Shown here: piece after piece, positions 1 through 7,069 of the stretch | Layout of the letters: every line of letters starts with the position of its first letter | Numbering within the stretch: position 1 is the first letter of the stretch | Source of the DNA: Chitinophagaceae bacterium | GTDB taxonomy: Bacteria; Bacteroidota; Bacteroidia; Chitinophagales; Chitinophagaceae | Reading direction: 5' to 3' | Assembly (NCBI GenBank): GCA_024508725.1 | Contig: JANINS010000004.1 | Coordinates: 1,196,163-1,260,162 of the forward strand | Length of the DNA: 64,000 bases | Translations under genes and position numbers: made by a program | The notes under the pieces: model-generated | Databases searched by the model: none | What the model was told of the DNA's origin: nothing | What the model saw: the letters and a program-made list of their open reading frames with translations, nothing else

Positions 1-73
1 AACACCGGTGATATATACCGCTAACTCAAGTTTCTCACTTGAAGATGAACTCACCGACGATTTACCATTTTAA
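1..73 (+). CDS. ssb: Single-stranded DNA-binding protein, C-terminal end only
   Basis: Reading from nt 2, the frame gives 23 codons up to a TAA at 71-73 and ends in an acidic tail, DELTDDLPF. This is the tip used by bacterial and phage SSB proteins to recruit partners (DDDIPF in E. coli). The OB-fold body lies left of the window. The position at the head of an early gene block fits a phage SSB. The call rests only on the tail, so another protein with a similar acidic tip cannot be excluded. Confidence 0.6.
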   Translation, partial: TPVIYTANSSFSLEDELTDDLPF

Positions 74-83
74 AAACTAACAA

Positions 84-479
84 ATGATTTCAAACGAAGC
101 TATACTACCCTATTACATGTACTGTCATGTTGAGATCGTGTTCGCCGATGAGCGTGGATCTTATGCAGGATGGGAACGGCAAATACAAATCCTTAATACC
201 ACACTATTGAATGCAGTAGGTATCGGTTCCATCAAAGTTCTTCCGCTCCTCAGGCCTGAAGATGATATGACCGATGATGAAACCGCTATATGGTTTGGAA
301 TGAAACTAAAAGGCGGAACCGGTCCGGAACGAGAAGCAAAAGCAGTTCGATATCTCACTCAGCAAAGGATCGACGTATTCGAATTGATCAAACATGGATT
401 AGCAAAACAAGTAACACGAGATTACTATGAACAACTGGGAAAAGATCGTAGAGTTTCTGAAGAGTCAACAGTGTGCTAG
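84..479 (+). CDS. Phage protein of unknown function, 131 aa
   Basis: Starts 10 nt after the SSB stop behind an A-rich leader, the usual initiation context in Bacteroidota. The protein is soluble, with no signal peptide or membrane segment. It has an acidic stretch (EDDMTDDETAIW) in the middle and a basic, helical C-terminal third. I recognise no family. Its place between SSB and a DUF1064 nuclease suggests an early or replication-associated role. The next small gene overlaps its last 53 nt. Confidence 0.7.
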   Translation: MISNEAILPYYMYCHVEIVFADERGSYAGWERQIQILNTTLLNAVGIGSIKVLPLLRPEDDMTDDETAIWFGMKLKGGTGPEREAKAVRYLTQQRIDVFELIKHGLAKQVTRDYYEQLGKDRRVSEESTVC

Positions 480-666
480 AATACACAAGTGGTATTCATC
501 CAAGGAAGGTTGGGGCTATCTCTCCTTCCCTGGCAAGAGACTCAGGATCGATAGTAAATGGACACTACAGAAAGTAAAGCAATTGATTTATGACAACACG
601 TTGGACCGAAGCACACCTGCAGGATCTTCTGGATCGGGGATTAATAAAAGGCTTCAGTATCGATAA
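427..666 (+). CDS. Small phage protein of unknown function, 79 aa
   Basis: Small basic protein with aromatic-rich segments (HKWYSSKEGWGYLSF near residues 20-34). It overlaps the preceding gene by 53 nt and the following DUF1064 gene by 77 nt. Without it, about 110 nt would be empty in a densely packed block, which supports it. Its last 25 residues lie in the double overlap and look low-complexity, so either the C-terminus or the whole gene may be spurious. No family recognised. Confidence 0.45.
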   Translation: MNNWEKIVEFLKSQQCARIHKWYSSKEGWGYLSFPGKRLRIDSKWTLQKVKQLIYDNTLDRSTPAGSSGSGINKRLQYR

Positions 667-994
667 GCCTACAAAGAAAGAGAAGCGATCAAAGCACAAT
701 AATGTAAAAGTTGAAACTGAGGATGGCGTCTTCGATTCGAAAAAGGAATACAAGCGTTACAAGGAACTCAGAATGTTACTGAAGAAAGGTGAGATCGGGT
801 TCTTAGCAAAACAGGTGCAGTTCGAATTGAATACTGGAGGATCTCACTCACTCATGTACATAGCAGACTTTGTTTACACAACGAAGGAAGGTGTTCAGGT
901 GGTAGAGGATGTGAAAGGAATGAGAACTGCAGTTTACAAGAAAAAGAAAAAGCTGATGAAGCAGATTCATAAAATTCAAATCGTAGAGATATGA
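590..994 (+). CDS. DUF1064 family phage nuclease-like protein, 134 aa
   Basis: The sequence carries the DUF1064 signature: FDSKKEYKRYKEL near residues 48-60, a FLAKQVQFEL strand, then YIADFVY followed by EDVKG near residues 90-108 and a basic tail. Acidic residues in the D-F-V-Y and E-D-V-K-G segments match the restriction-endonuclease-like metal site proposed for this family. These proteins are common in the replication/recombination block of tailed phages and are thought to act as Holliday-junction or structure-specific nucleases. The role here is inferred from family and context; activity is untested. Confidence 0.82.
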   Translation: MTTRWTEAHLQDLLDRGLIKGFSIDKPTKKEKRSKHNNVKVETEDGVFDSKKEYKRYKELRMLLKKGEIGFLAKQVQFELNTGGSHSLMYIADFVYTTKEGVQVVEDVKGMRTAVYKKKKKLMKQIHKIQIVEI

Positions 995-1221
995 AAATAA
1001 CTATTGAGAGTACAGCAAAAATCGTGGAGGTTAATGGAGTTCCCGCTAGAGTTTGGCAGGGCACAACAGCATCAGGGATCGAAGTAGTTGCATTTATCAC
1101 CAGGGTGGCTCATGACGCAAACGAGCCTGAAGAAGTCGCTGAGCACTTCAAGACAGAATTGTATGAATGTGCTGCACCAAGAGAAATGGCTAATGGTATT
1201 CCATCAAAACTTATTCTCTGA
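991..1221 (+). CDS. Small phage protein of unknown function, 76 aa
   Basis: Its ATG overlaps the stop of the DUF1064 gene (ATGA-type junction), so translation is probably coupled. The N-terminal half reads as a small beta-rich domain (KITIESTAKIVEVNGVPAR), and the second half is acidic and helical. No membrane segment, signal peptide or motif was seen. The tight packing supports a real gene; no function is assigned. Confidence 0.65.
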   Translation: MKITIESTAKIVEVNGVPARVWQGTTASGIEVVAFITRVAHDANEPEEVAEHFKTELYECAAPREMANGIPSKLIL

Positions 1222-1442
1222 TGGAATACAAATACCTAGGTGATCGAATGACCGATGCAAAGCTTAGAGGATCTCTTTGCTCTGCAGTAAGAAGATCAGA
1301 CGGTAAGTGCATCAGAGGTAAGAATGGCAACATGCTAGTTCAGTTTGAAAGCGGAAAGACCGCTGTAGTTATAGCAAGACTACTACGCAAATTAAAACCT
1401 AACAATAAACAAACCTCAAATGAAAATTTACATCGCGAGTAG
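1221..1442 (+). CDS. Small basic phage protein of unknown function, 73 aa
   Basis: The start shares one base with the stop of the preceding gene, and the end overlaps the next gene by 23 nt, so it is translationally packed on both sides. The protein is basic (many K/R), with short beta-like segments such as GNMLVQFESGKTAVVIARLL. The basic character would suit nucleic-acid binding, but that is inference only. No family recognised. Confidence 0.6.
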   Translation: MEYKYLGDRMTDAKLRGSLCSAVRRSDGKCIRGKNGNMLVQFESGKTAVVIARLLRKLKPNNKQTSNENLHRE

Positions 1443-1896
1443 TTGGAAGAACCAACACGGAGTTGAAATGCTTACTGAGAAACTCAGAGCTGAAGGCTTT
1501 GAGGTGATCAGTTGGATCGAAAACAATTATGGAGAGAATCACAATCACGTAACGAAAAAGTTCTCTTTTCAAGAATGGATGGAGTCTCCAGAATCGAACG
1601 AATCGTTTTGGTTCGATGTACACGGAGCGATCTACTGTGACATTTTCATCTACTACGCTCCAGCGGGGAAAGACGCACATGCTGAACTGGGCGCCGCATG
1701 GGCTAGCCGATATGGAGATCCTCATAACGTAGGTCCCGGCAAGAAGGCGATCATCGGACTTTTTGCAAAAGGTGAAGATCTTGGACTTATGAGCAAGATG
1801 GTTGATCAATGGCATGAAAGAGTTCCGGATTTGATAAAATACTGCATCGAGTTTAGATCTATCACATCACTTAAATCAGAAGAGTATGCCAGTTAA
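1420..1896 (+). CDS. Nucleoside 2-deoxyribosyltransferase-like protein, 158 aa
   Basis: Begins with KIYIASSWKN and has CDIFIYYAPAGKDAHAELGA near residues 72-91. This is the pattern of the nucleoside 2-deoxyribosyltransferase superfamily, where an Asp and a Glu in the second segment line the nucleoside pocket. Such enzymes move or hydrolyse the N-glycosidic bond of (deoxy)nucleosides or nucleotides. In a phage early block it could salvage or remodel nucleotide pools, or clean up modified nucleotides. Length is normal for the family. The substrate cannot be predicted. Confidence 0.72.
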   Translation: MKIYIASSWKNQHGVEMLTEKLRAEGFEVISWIENNYGENHNHVTKKFSFQEWMESPESNESFWFDVHGAIYCDIFIYYAPAGKDAHAELGAAWASRYGDPHNVGPGKKAIIGLFAKGEDLGLMSKMVDQWHERVPDLIKYCIEFRSITSLKSEEYAS

Positions 1897-2341
1897 TCTC
1901 AAAAACTACACATCGGAAGTTCCGGCGTCGAACTCAATGAGCAAAATTGAAAAATGCTTAGTTGAAGCTGGAGCAACGGACATCAGTAAAAACTATAAAG
2001 AAGGTGTCTGCGTGGCCATCAAATTCAGAATGGTGGTAAATGATCATCCACTCTTCTTTGAATTACCTGCTCGAGTAGATGCCTGCTTTAAAGTCCTCTG
2101 GAAGGAAGTAAAACGTCCGGTGGAAGGAACTAAGCAAAGGACTCAGCAACAGGCAGAACGTACCGCATGGAAGATTGTTAGTGACTGGGTAGAGTGCCAA
2201 CTATCAATGATCAGGTTGGAACAAGCTGAGCTGCTGCAGGTGTTTCTTCCTTACGCATACAATCCTGCTAAAGAGCAAACCTTCTACGAACAGATAAAGG
2301 AGCAAGGTTTCAAAGCTTTGTTGCCAAATTCTAAAGGTTAA
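1886..2341 (+). CDS. Phage protein of unknown function, 151 aa
   Basis: Overlaps the preceding gene by 11 nt and reads as a soluble alpha/beta protein. The segment VAIKFRMVVNDHPLFFELPAR resembles a beta-sheet half, followed by a helical, Gln/Lys-rich half (KQRTQQQAERTAWKIVSDWVE). Similar small proteins of unknown role are frequent in phage replication blocks; I cannot name a family. It ends head-on against the reverse-strand zinc-ribbon gene with an 11 nt overlap. Confidence 0.68.
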   Translation: MPVNLKNYTSEVPASNSMSKIEKCLVEAGATDISKNYKEGVCVAIKFRMVVNDHPLFFELPARVDACFKVLWKEVKRPVEGTKQRTQQQAERTAWKIVSDWVECQLSMIRLEQAELLQVFLPYAYNPAKEQTFYEQIKEQGFKALLPNSKG

Positions 2342-2540
2342 CCCGATCGAAATCGATGTTAAGAGCTTTAGCCAATTTGTGAAGGAGCACACCAATGTTG
2401 AAATACTCAGTGACTCCAACTACACAACCGCAATTTGCACATTGAGTAAAGAGAAGCTTATAGTTCGATCCTTTTGGTGAGCGAGTCACAGATTCAAAAT
2501 TTGAGGATTGACATTTTGGACAGGTAGATTCATGAGCCAT
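2331..2540 (-). CDS. Reverse-strand zinc-ribbon protein, 69 aa
   Basis: Two CxxC knuckles (CPKC at residues 8-11 and CANC near 34-37) separated by about 22 residues form a classic zinc ribbon. A SPKGSNYKLLFTQC strand lies between them, and a helical tail (YFNIGVLLHKLAKAL) follows. It is the only reverse-strand gene in this block and is divergent from the PolX-like gene, with about 20 nt between starts. It may bind nucleic acid or a protein partner. Being transcribed against the early genes, it may be expressed in the lysogen, but no promoter was clear. Confidence 0.72.
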   Translation of the reverse strand: MAHESTCPKCQSSNFESVTRSPKGSNYKLLFTQCANCGCVVGVTEYFNIGVLLHKLAKALNIDFDRVNL

Positions 2541-2562
2541 TTTAAAAAGTTTGATTCAATTT

Positions 2563-3156
2563 ATGAATTATTTGAAAGCAAAGAAGATTGCCGATCGGTT
2601 GGTGGAGTTATTTACTCCATCAACTGACCGCATTCATATCGCCGGGAGCATCAGGAGACAAAAGGAACAAGTCAAGGATATTGAAATCGTCTGCCAGCCA
2701 AAGAAGATCTTCATCCCTACCGATCTGTTCGGAGCTGGCAACACCATCATCGATCCCGAATTCAGTAAAGTACTCGAGGCGATCACTCATACCAGGATCA
2801 AAGGTCAGGACGATGGCAAGTACATTCAAATCATCCTGAAGAAGATAAAAGACACCGATCCAGACATCAAGCTCGATCTCTTCATGCCTGATCCGGATGA
2901 CTATTACAGACAATATGCTATCAGGACCGGATCACGTGAATACTCCCACAAAGTAATTGCTGAAGCCTGGGTAAAGAAAGGATGGTGTGGTACCACCAAT
3001 GCAGGCCTGAGGCATCAGAGGGATTGCACTCAGAAAAGCTCCGGCTGGTATTGCTTCAACGAGAAAGGCGAAAAGCCTCCTGTGTGGCAAAGTGAAGAAG
3101 AATTCTTTGACTGGATCGGAGTCCAATGGATTGAACCAAACCAGCGGTACGCATAA
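2563..3156 (+). CDS. PolX-like nucleotidyltransferase domain protein, 197 aa
   Basis: Carries IAGSIRRQKEQVKDIEIV, which is the family-X polymerase palm motif (GSxRR, then an acidic pair, here D-x-E rather than D-x-D). KLDLFM near residues 107-112 supplies a third acidic residue. FRTG-like (AIRTGSREYSH) and helical segments follow. At under 200 aa it lacks the helix-hairpin-helix and 8 kDa domains of full PolX enzymes, so it looks like a stand-alone nucleotidyltransferase. ATG 2563 is preferred over a TTG 12 nt upstream. DNA end-repair or transferase activity is inference. Confidence 0.75.
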   Translation: MNYLKAKKIADRLVELFTPSTDRIHIAGSIRRQKEQVKDIEIVCQPKKIFIPTDLFGAGNTIIDPEFSKVLEAITHTRIKGQDDGKYIQIILKKIKDTDPDIKLDLFMPDPDDYYRQYAIRTGSREYSHKVIAEAWVKKGWCGTTNAGLRHQRDCTQKSSGWYCFNEKGEKPPVWQSEEEFFDWIGVQWIEPNQRYA

Positions 3157-3192
3157 CCAATTATTCACTACTTTTAAAAATCAACTCAGACT

Positions 3193-3579
3193 ATGAAAGT
3201 TCTAATCATTGCAGCCACTATCCTACTTAATGTTGCTGGCTGCAGCAAGACAGACGATGCACCAAATAACGTTGTTAATGTAACGGCTACCGTAGGAAAT
3301 GAAACCGATAATTCGACTGGATTCCCGGTGAACTTTTGGAATAGTACAGCTCAGCTCAGCAGGTCCGTAACTGATTCCGCTTTTGTTGTTGTGCAATGGG
3401 ATGCTCACAATGGCACCGGTGCATATCAGGCAACATACAAGGATACGGTTAAGCTTGCTCAGGGAATTGTCACCATGACTCATCGTTCAAGGATTCAATA
3501 TGCATCCCCTTGGACGGCTAAGAATGTCAAGATCCTGAATACCTGGGCGAAATCAGGCAATTGGGTATTTCAGTACTAA
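3193..3579 (+). CDS. Predicted lipoprotein of unknown function, 128 aa
   Basis: Short basic start, hydrophobic stretch and lipobox (LNVAGC, Cys17) mark a signal-peptidase-II lipoprotein. The mature part is polar, Thr/Asn-rich and beta-like, ending in W/Y aromatic residues. Lipoproteins expressed from prophages often change the host surface or block superinfection; whether this one does is unknown. It is the last forward gene before the 0.9 kb low-coding stretch. A strong hairpin terminator candidate sits about 250 nt downstream. Confidence 0.7.
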   Translation: MKVLIIAATILLNVAGCSKTDDAPNNVVNVTATVGNETDNSTGFPVNFWNSTAQLSRSVTDSAFVVVQWDAHNGTGAYQATYKDTVKLAQGIVTMTHRSRIQYASPWTAKNVKILNTWAKSGNWVFQY

Positions 3580-3688
3580 TACCCTACTTTTGAGTTCTAT
3601 TCGCACAAGATTGTCTTTTTGGGCTGGTCTAATGTCCCTTTGATAACCACTCCCTAACACCTTATTAAGATCTTAGCATCTACATTTG

Positions 3689-3723
3689 AAAAATAAAAGG
3701 AGCCGATCCTCCAGGTCGACTCC
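3689..3723 (-). terminator. Reverse-strand hairpin terminator
   Basis: On the reverse strand, 8 bp stem arms (GGAGTCGA with TCGGCTCC, one G-T pair) enclose a 9 nt loop. They are followed immediately by TTTTATTTTT. It lies about 20 nt beyond the stop of the 56-codon reverse-strand candidate gene. Confidence 0.6.
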
Positions 3724-3741
3724 AGTTTTAAAGGTCATTTA

Positions 3742-3912
3742 CTATAGGTTTGGTAGCCAGTCAATGATCTCAATAATTCCTTTCGCTATCGGAAGTAGCT
3801 TGAGGCAGAATTCACCAACTTTCAGAAACCGGCGTGTCCATTTGATGATGGAGCGCCGGTTTCTTTTTTTCGACCCCTTCATCGGATTGTGAGTACAATT
3901 CATGTGATTCAT
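3742..3912 (-). CDS. Candidate small cationic, amphipathic protein, 56 aa
   Basis: Reverse-strand frame starting at ATG 3912 (alternative ATG at 3903). The first half is strongly basic (KGSKKRNRRSIIKWTRR). The second half is an amphipathic or membrane-active-looking helix (FCLKLLPIAKGIIEIIDWL). A good hairpin terminator follows the stop. The layout resembles small toxin or membrane-active peptides, but I recognise no family. Against it, a strong palindrome (3825-3863) runs through the coding region and may be a forward terminator instead. Treat as a hypothesis. Confidence 0.38.
   Translation of the reverse strand: MNHMNCTHNPMKGSKKRNRRSIIKWTRRFLKVGEFCLKLLPIAKGIIEIIDWLPNL
3825..3870 (+). terminator. 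Forward-strand long hairpin terminator
   Basis: Arms GAAACCGGCG (3825-3834) and CGCCGGTTTC (3854-3863) pair perfectly. An inner TCCAT/ATGGA pair extends the structure, and TTTCTTTTTTT follows. It probably ends transcription of the early block whose last gene is the lipoprotein. It overlaps the reverse-strand 56-codon candidate. Confidence 0.65.
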
Positions 3913-4197
3913 TTTTTGGTTGCCATGGAGGCATTTGCAGTTGTTTCATAAACAATATTTAGCTTTTTGGAACAGTAGATCAGATCATCCCTGTTCCTGT
4001 TTTTATATATAATTCGGCTTTGCAGCCTACGTTATAGTCAGTCGATGGATTACACGCCATCATCTCCGTGTTTCATTGTTCACTACAATGCATAACATCA
4101 TAGCTCAATACCCAAAAAGTAACGGTTATTTTGAAAAAGGACTGATCACAACTATTACCTCGGGCGTTGTTTTGCTACGCAAGGAAAGTTTGGTCAG

Positions 4198-4320
4198 TTA
4201 CACCGAGATTAAGCATTGGTTTTGTTTTTCCCAGCTGACCTCGGTCGCATCAGCTGAGTTTGGGGCAGTTTTCTTAAACAGTTCGTCCTTTCGGACAATT
4301 TTTATTGCTCTTCCGAGCAT
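4198..4320 (-). other. Reverse-strand structured transcript start or 40-aa ORF
   Basis: Immediately downstream of a reverse-strand promoter candidate, the predicted RNA begins with two hairpins closed by GNRA-type loops: GCTC-GGAA-GAGC, then GTCC-GAAA-GGAC. A third stem (CAGCTGA with TCAGCTG, 11 nt loop) follows. The same bases encode a 40-aa frame from ATG 4320. Three consecutive hairpins point more to a small RNA or structured leader than to a protein. No known RNA family recognised. Confidence 0.35.
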
Positions 4321-4325
4321 TAAAA

Positions 4326-4353
4326 CAAAAGTATAGGGAATTTTTAAATACAA
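4326..4353 (-). promoter_or_regulatory. Reverse-strand promoter candidate, Bacteroidota type
   Basis: On the reverse strand, TTG and TACTTTTG (matching TAnnTTTG) are separated by 17 bp. Transcription would begin near 4320, at or next to the first GGAA-loop hairpin. It is the only reverse-strand promoter match I see in this stretch. Confidence 0.4.
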
Positions 4354-4430
4354 CCAAGCAAGTGAATATCTTTTTCCATGAAAATTCAACTTATCAACGA
4401 GATATCAACACCAGCTAATGTTTTTAGTCT

Positions 4431-4455
4431 TATGTTTGCTAAACCTATTAGCAAA
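4431..4455 (+). promoter_or_regulatory. Promoter -7 element overlapping a perfect inverted repeat
   Basis: TATGTTTG (4431-4438) fits TAnnTTTG. It overlaps an 8 bp perfect inverted repeat, TTTGCTAA-accta-TTAGCAAA (4435-4455), which ends 14 nt before the ParB-like start. A repressor site over the promoter, or an RNA hairpin in the leader, would both fit. No good -33 element is visible. Confidence 0.4.
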
Positions 4456-4469
4456 AACACCCTACACCC

Positions 4470-5081
4470 ATGAGTCGCAAGTTGATCCCGCTTGCCTCAA
4501 TATCACTTAACCCGGCTAATCCACGAGTGATTGAGGACAAAGCGTTCAAAGCCTTGAAGGCATCTATCCAGAAAGACCCAGAGATCTTAACAGTTCGCCC
4601 TTTGGTAGTTCACTCCAAAGAAAACCTGCAGCTCCTAGCCGGAGAACAGAGGTATAAGGCTTTGCTTGATCTCGGCCATACAGAAATTCCTTCAACCTGG
4701 ATCATCTATGCGGACTCATTATCGGATGAGCAAAAAAGAAAGTTCATCCTGTTGGATAACCACCACTCAGGAACGTGGGATATATCCAAACTAAATGAAG
4801 ATTGGGATCTTGATCAATTGCAAGATTGGAATATCGAGATACCTGGTCTTATAACAGAGATAGAAATGCCGGAGTTGCTGGCCACCGGCACAGCTCCTGA
4901 GAAGATTAGGAAAACTCCTTCGGCGACAGATGATGAATACTCGGTTTTTGAAATTGTGATGTTACATCCGAACAAACTTGAACTGCTGGAGACACTGAAC
5001 AAGATCAAAAACGAGAATTCATTTGAAAAGCTGGAGGAGTCTCTTATGTTTCTTGTTAGAATAACCAACCCTAAACCCTAA
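4470..5081 (+). CDS. Phage ParB/sulfiredoxin-fold nuclease-domain protein, 203 aa
   Basis: The N-terminal 115 residues follow the phage ParB pattern: LNPANPR, then an SIQ..P..L..RPLVV segment, AGEQRYKAL (usual form GxxR), and LLDNHHSGTWD near residues 94-104. The C-terminal part has no recognised DNA-binding domain. Phage relatives often sit beside adenine methylases, PAPS-reductase-like proteins or terminases. Proposed roles are DNA cleavage/binding or nucleotide-dependent switching; none can be chosen here. It opens a forward four-gene cassette; the cupin gene follows after 10 nt. Confidence 0.75.
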   Translation: MSRKLIPLASISLNPANPRVIEDKAFKALKASIQKDPEILTVRPLVVHSKENLQLLAGEQRYKALLDLGHTEIPSTWIIYADSLSDEQKRKFILLDNHHSGTWDISKLNEDWDLDQLQDWNIEIPGLITEIEMPELLATGTAPEKIRKTPSATDDEYSVFEIVMLHPNKLELLETLNKIKNENSFEKLEESLMFLVRITNPKP

Positions 5082-5091
5082 ATGCTAACCT

Positions 5092-5793
5092 ATGAATGTT
5101 TCTTTCTCTGCTTTCAATTGGCAGAATGGCCTATTGTATGACTATTCTGCCAATTCTTTTCCAACCAGGCTGCATGCTCTAACCGGTGCAACTACTTTCC
5201 ACTTCCAGGAAGGATCTACTTATTACATCTTTCAGCATGAAGGTTTTTCGTTTATTCATGGAAGATTTCCAGTACCGAAGTTTTATTACGCATCAGCTAC
5301 CGGTAAAGATTCTTTCATCCAGGGCAGTCCTGATGCAAAAGCGATCATCATTGAAAGGATAAACTACGCCGGTGTGTTTACGATCGGTGGTTCGATCGAG
5401 GAAACTGGCCGCCTCAAATACATCGATGGTTGTACAGATTCGTTGCTGATCGCTCCCGTGAAATATGGTGACCCTTGTTTGAATCATTTACACTTCCCTG
5501 CAGGTATAGAACAAACGATGCACACCCACCCCTCAATGCGTGTTGGTCTCGTTGCTCGTGGCCATGGAGAATGTGTGACGCCTTACGGAAACATTCCTCT
5601 CTTTCCTGGTCAGATATTCATCATCCACGAAGAAGGTCCGCATTGCTTCAGAACATTTGACAACACAATGGATGTTATCGCATATCATCCGGACAGCGAC
5701 TTTGGTCCAAAAGACGAAGAGCACCCAATGATCAATCGAACGATCGTTGATGGAGTATCAGCAAAGCACATTACAGAAATACGAACTAAGTAA
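5092..5793 (+). CDS. Cupin-domain protein, 233 aa
   Basis: A metal-type cupin is visible in the second half: FPAGIEQTMHTHP (H144, H146), GLVARGHGE, a PYGNIPLFPGQ turn and EGPHCFRTF with H184. These His residues could bind Fe, Mn or Zn. The N-terminal 100 residues are beta-rich and may be a degenerate second cupin. Catalysis or ligand binding is not predictable. It lies 10 nt after the ParB-like gene and 23 nt before the PAPS-reductase-like gene, which suggests co-transcription and perhaps a joint pathway. Confidence 0.72.
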   Translation: MNVSFSAFNWQNGLLYDYSANSFPTRLHALTGATTFHFQEGSTYYIFQHEGFSFIHGRFPVPKFYYASATGKDSFIQGSPDAKAIIIERINYAGVFTIGGSIEETGRLKYIDGCTDSLLIAPVKYGDPCLNHLHFPAGIEQTMHTHPSMRVGLVARGHGECVTPYGNIPLFPGQIFIIHEEGPHCFRTFDNTMDVIAYHPDSDFGPKDEEHPMINRTIVDGVSAKHITEIRTK

Positions 5794-5816
5794 ATGTTCG
5801 GCTAACATTACGAACC

Positions 5817-6992
5817 ATGGCAATGAAGATGAGAAAGAAGAGCTACCTACAGACGAACGTCTACGAGGAAGCTCTCGAAAGAATACGTTACTGCTATAAG
5901 AACTTTGATAAGGTCATCGTTTCTTTTTCCGGAGGTAAGGATTCGACAGCAGTATTAAACCTCACAATTGAAGTGGCCAGAGAACTTAACAGGTTACCGG
6001 TGCACACGATATTCGTGGACGAGGAAGCGATCCACCCTCCTACCATAGATTATGTTGAACGTGTCCGTAAAAATCCTGATGTCAAATTGGAGTGGTATTG
6101 CCTACCGGTGCAACATCGGAACGCCTGCAGCAACGAACAACCATTTTGGTATTGCTGGCACCCGGAGGAAAAGGATCTCTGGGTTAGAACACTTCCTGAT
6201 CACGGCATCACTACTCATCCAACCTTTCAATTCGGACAGAGCTTTCAGGAATGGATGCCTACGATGTTCGGTCCTGAAAATGGAAAGGTGTGTTACCTCA
6301 CCGGTATACGTACCCAGGAGAGCCTTCGCCGTTACAGGGTTATTGCAGTAAAGAAGAACGATGCATTTCTCACTACGACTGCAGAGAATAAAAACGCTTA
6401 TCGAGCTTTCCCCATCTATGACTGGAGCTCCGAAGATGTTTGGAAGTTGGTGCAGATAAAGGATCTTGATTATAACCGCACCTATGACATCTTCAATAAA
6501 ACGGAGTTACACGGGAAGTTGCTTCATCAAAGGGTGTGTCCTCCATTTGGAGAAGAACCGCTTCGTGGTCTGTGGGTATATGCTGAATGTTTCCCTGAGC
6601 TCTGGCATAAAATGTTGCACCGGGTTAAAGGTGTATCCACTGCATGGCGTTATGCGAACACTGAACTGTATTCGAATTGGGAAAAGCCGGAAAATAAAAC
6701 GTGGAAAGAGTATTTCGATATCCTTCTCAGCAATTATGATCCGGAGTACCAGGATATGATCAAAGAAAATGTCAATCGGCTTATCCGTCAACATTACAGT
6801 AAAACGAAAGGTGCAATTCCTGATGAAGATCCTCATCCTGTTTCCGGTGCATCATGGCGATTCTTCGCAAAAATCGCTCAGAAGGGAGATTTCAAAGGAC
6901 GGCAATCTCAGAATATGGTTGGCGAAGGTGTTAAGCAGCTCGGAAAACTCGGGATAACATTGGAAGAAGCAAAGCGGATCTATTCTAAATAA
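5817..6992 (+). CDS. PAPS-reductase/IbrA-like PP-loop ATPase, 391 aa
   Basis: SFSGGKDST (residues 36-44) is the PP-loop that binds ATP or adenylyl-sulfate in PAPS reductases, DndC and IbrA. VDEEAIHPPT, a Cys/His/Trp-rich CSNEQPFWYCWHPEE segment and GIRTQESLRR follow, as in the IbrA-type branch. IbrA proteins pair with the ParB-like IbrB, and such a gene lies 77 nt downstream, so this assignment is strong at family level. Whether it reduces sulfate, adenylates a substrate or drives sulfur-based nucleic-acid modification is unknown. Start at ATG 5817; an in-frame ATG 6 nt later is possible. Confidence 0.8.
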   Translation: MAMKMRKKSYLQTNVYEEALERIRYCYKNFDKVIVSFSGGKDSTAVLNLTIEVARELNRLPVHTIFVDEEAIHPPTIDYVERVRKNPDVKLEWYCLPVQHRNACSNEQPFWYCWHPEEKDLWVRTLPDHGITTHPTFQFGQSFQEWMPTMFGPENGKVCYLTGIRTQESLRRYRVIAVKKNDAFLTTTAENKNAYRAFPIYDWSSEDVWKLVQIKDLDYNRTYDIFNKTELHGKLLHQRVCPPFGEEPLRGLWVYAECFPELWHKMLHRVKGVSTAWRYANTELYSNWEKPENKTWKEYFDILLSNYDPEYQDMIKENVNRLIRQHYSKTKGAIPDEDPHPVSGASWRFFAKIAQKGDFKGRQSQNMVGEGVKQLGKLGITLEEAKRIYSK

Positions 6993-7069
6993 GAATCGAG
7001 TCCCACGACAAAGACTCGATTTCAACCCTAAACCCTTAAAGTACTAAGATAACCCAAAAACCTGACAGA

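Larger units (their letters stand above)
3580..4469. other. 0.9 kb stretch with no confident gene inside the prophage
   Basis: No open frame on either strand here is convincing by length. Listed separately are a forward terminator-like hairpin, a reverse-strand terminator, a 56-codon reverse-strand candidate gene, and a reverse-strand promoter followed by short hairpins. An operator-like inverted repeat lies next to the ParB-like gene. A 27-codon reverse-strand frame near 4020-4060 was seen but is too short to support. Taken together, the signals favour a reverse-strand transcript of roughly 640 nt. Confidence 0.5.

Noticed and set aside
3686-3892. Forward 68-aa frame
   Set aside because: Runs through both terminator hairpins and is the shadow of a better reverse-strand frame.
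4040-4070. Possible tmRNA-like or group I intron element in the 0.9 kb gap
   Set aside because: No tag peptide, tRNA-like ends or conserved intron core could be found.
4076-4336. Forward 86-aa frame
   Set aside because: No start signal or family resemblance; overlaps reverse-strand hairpins and promoter.
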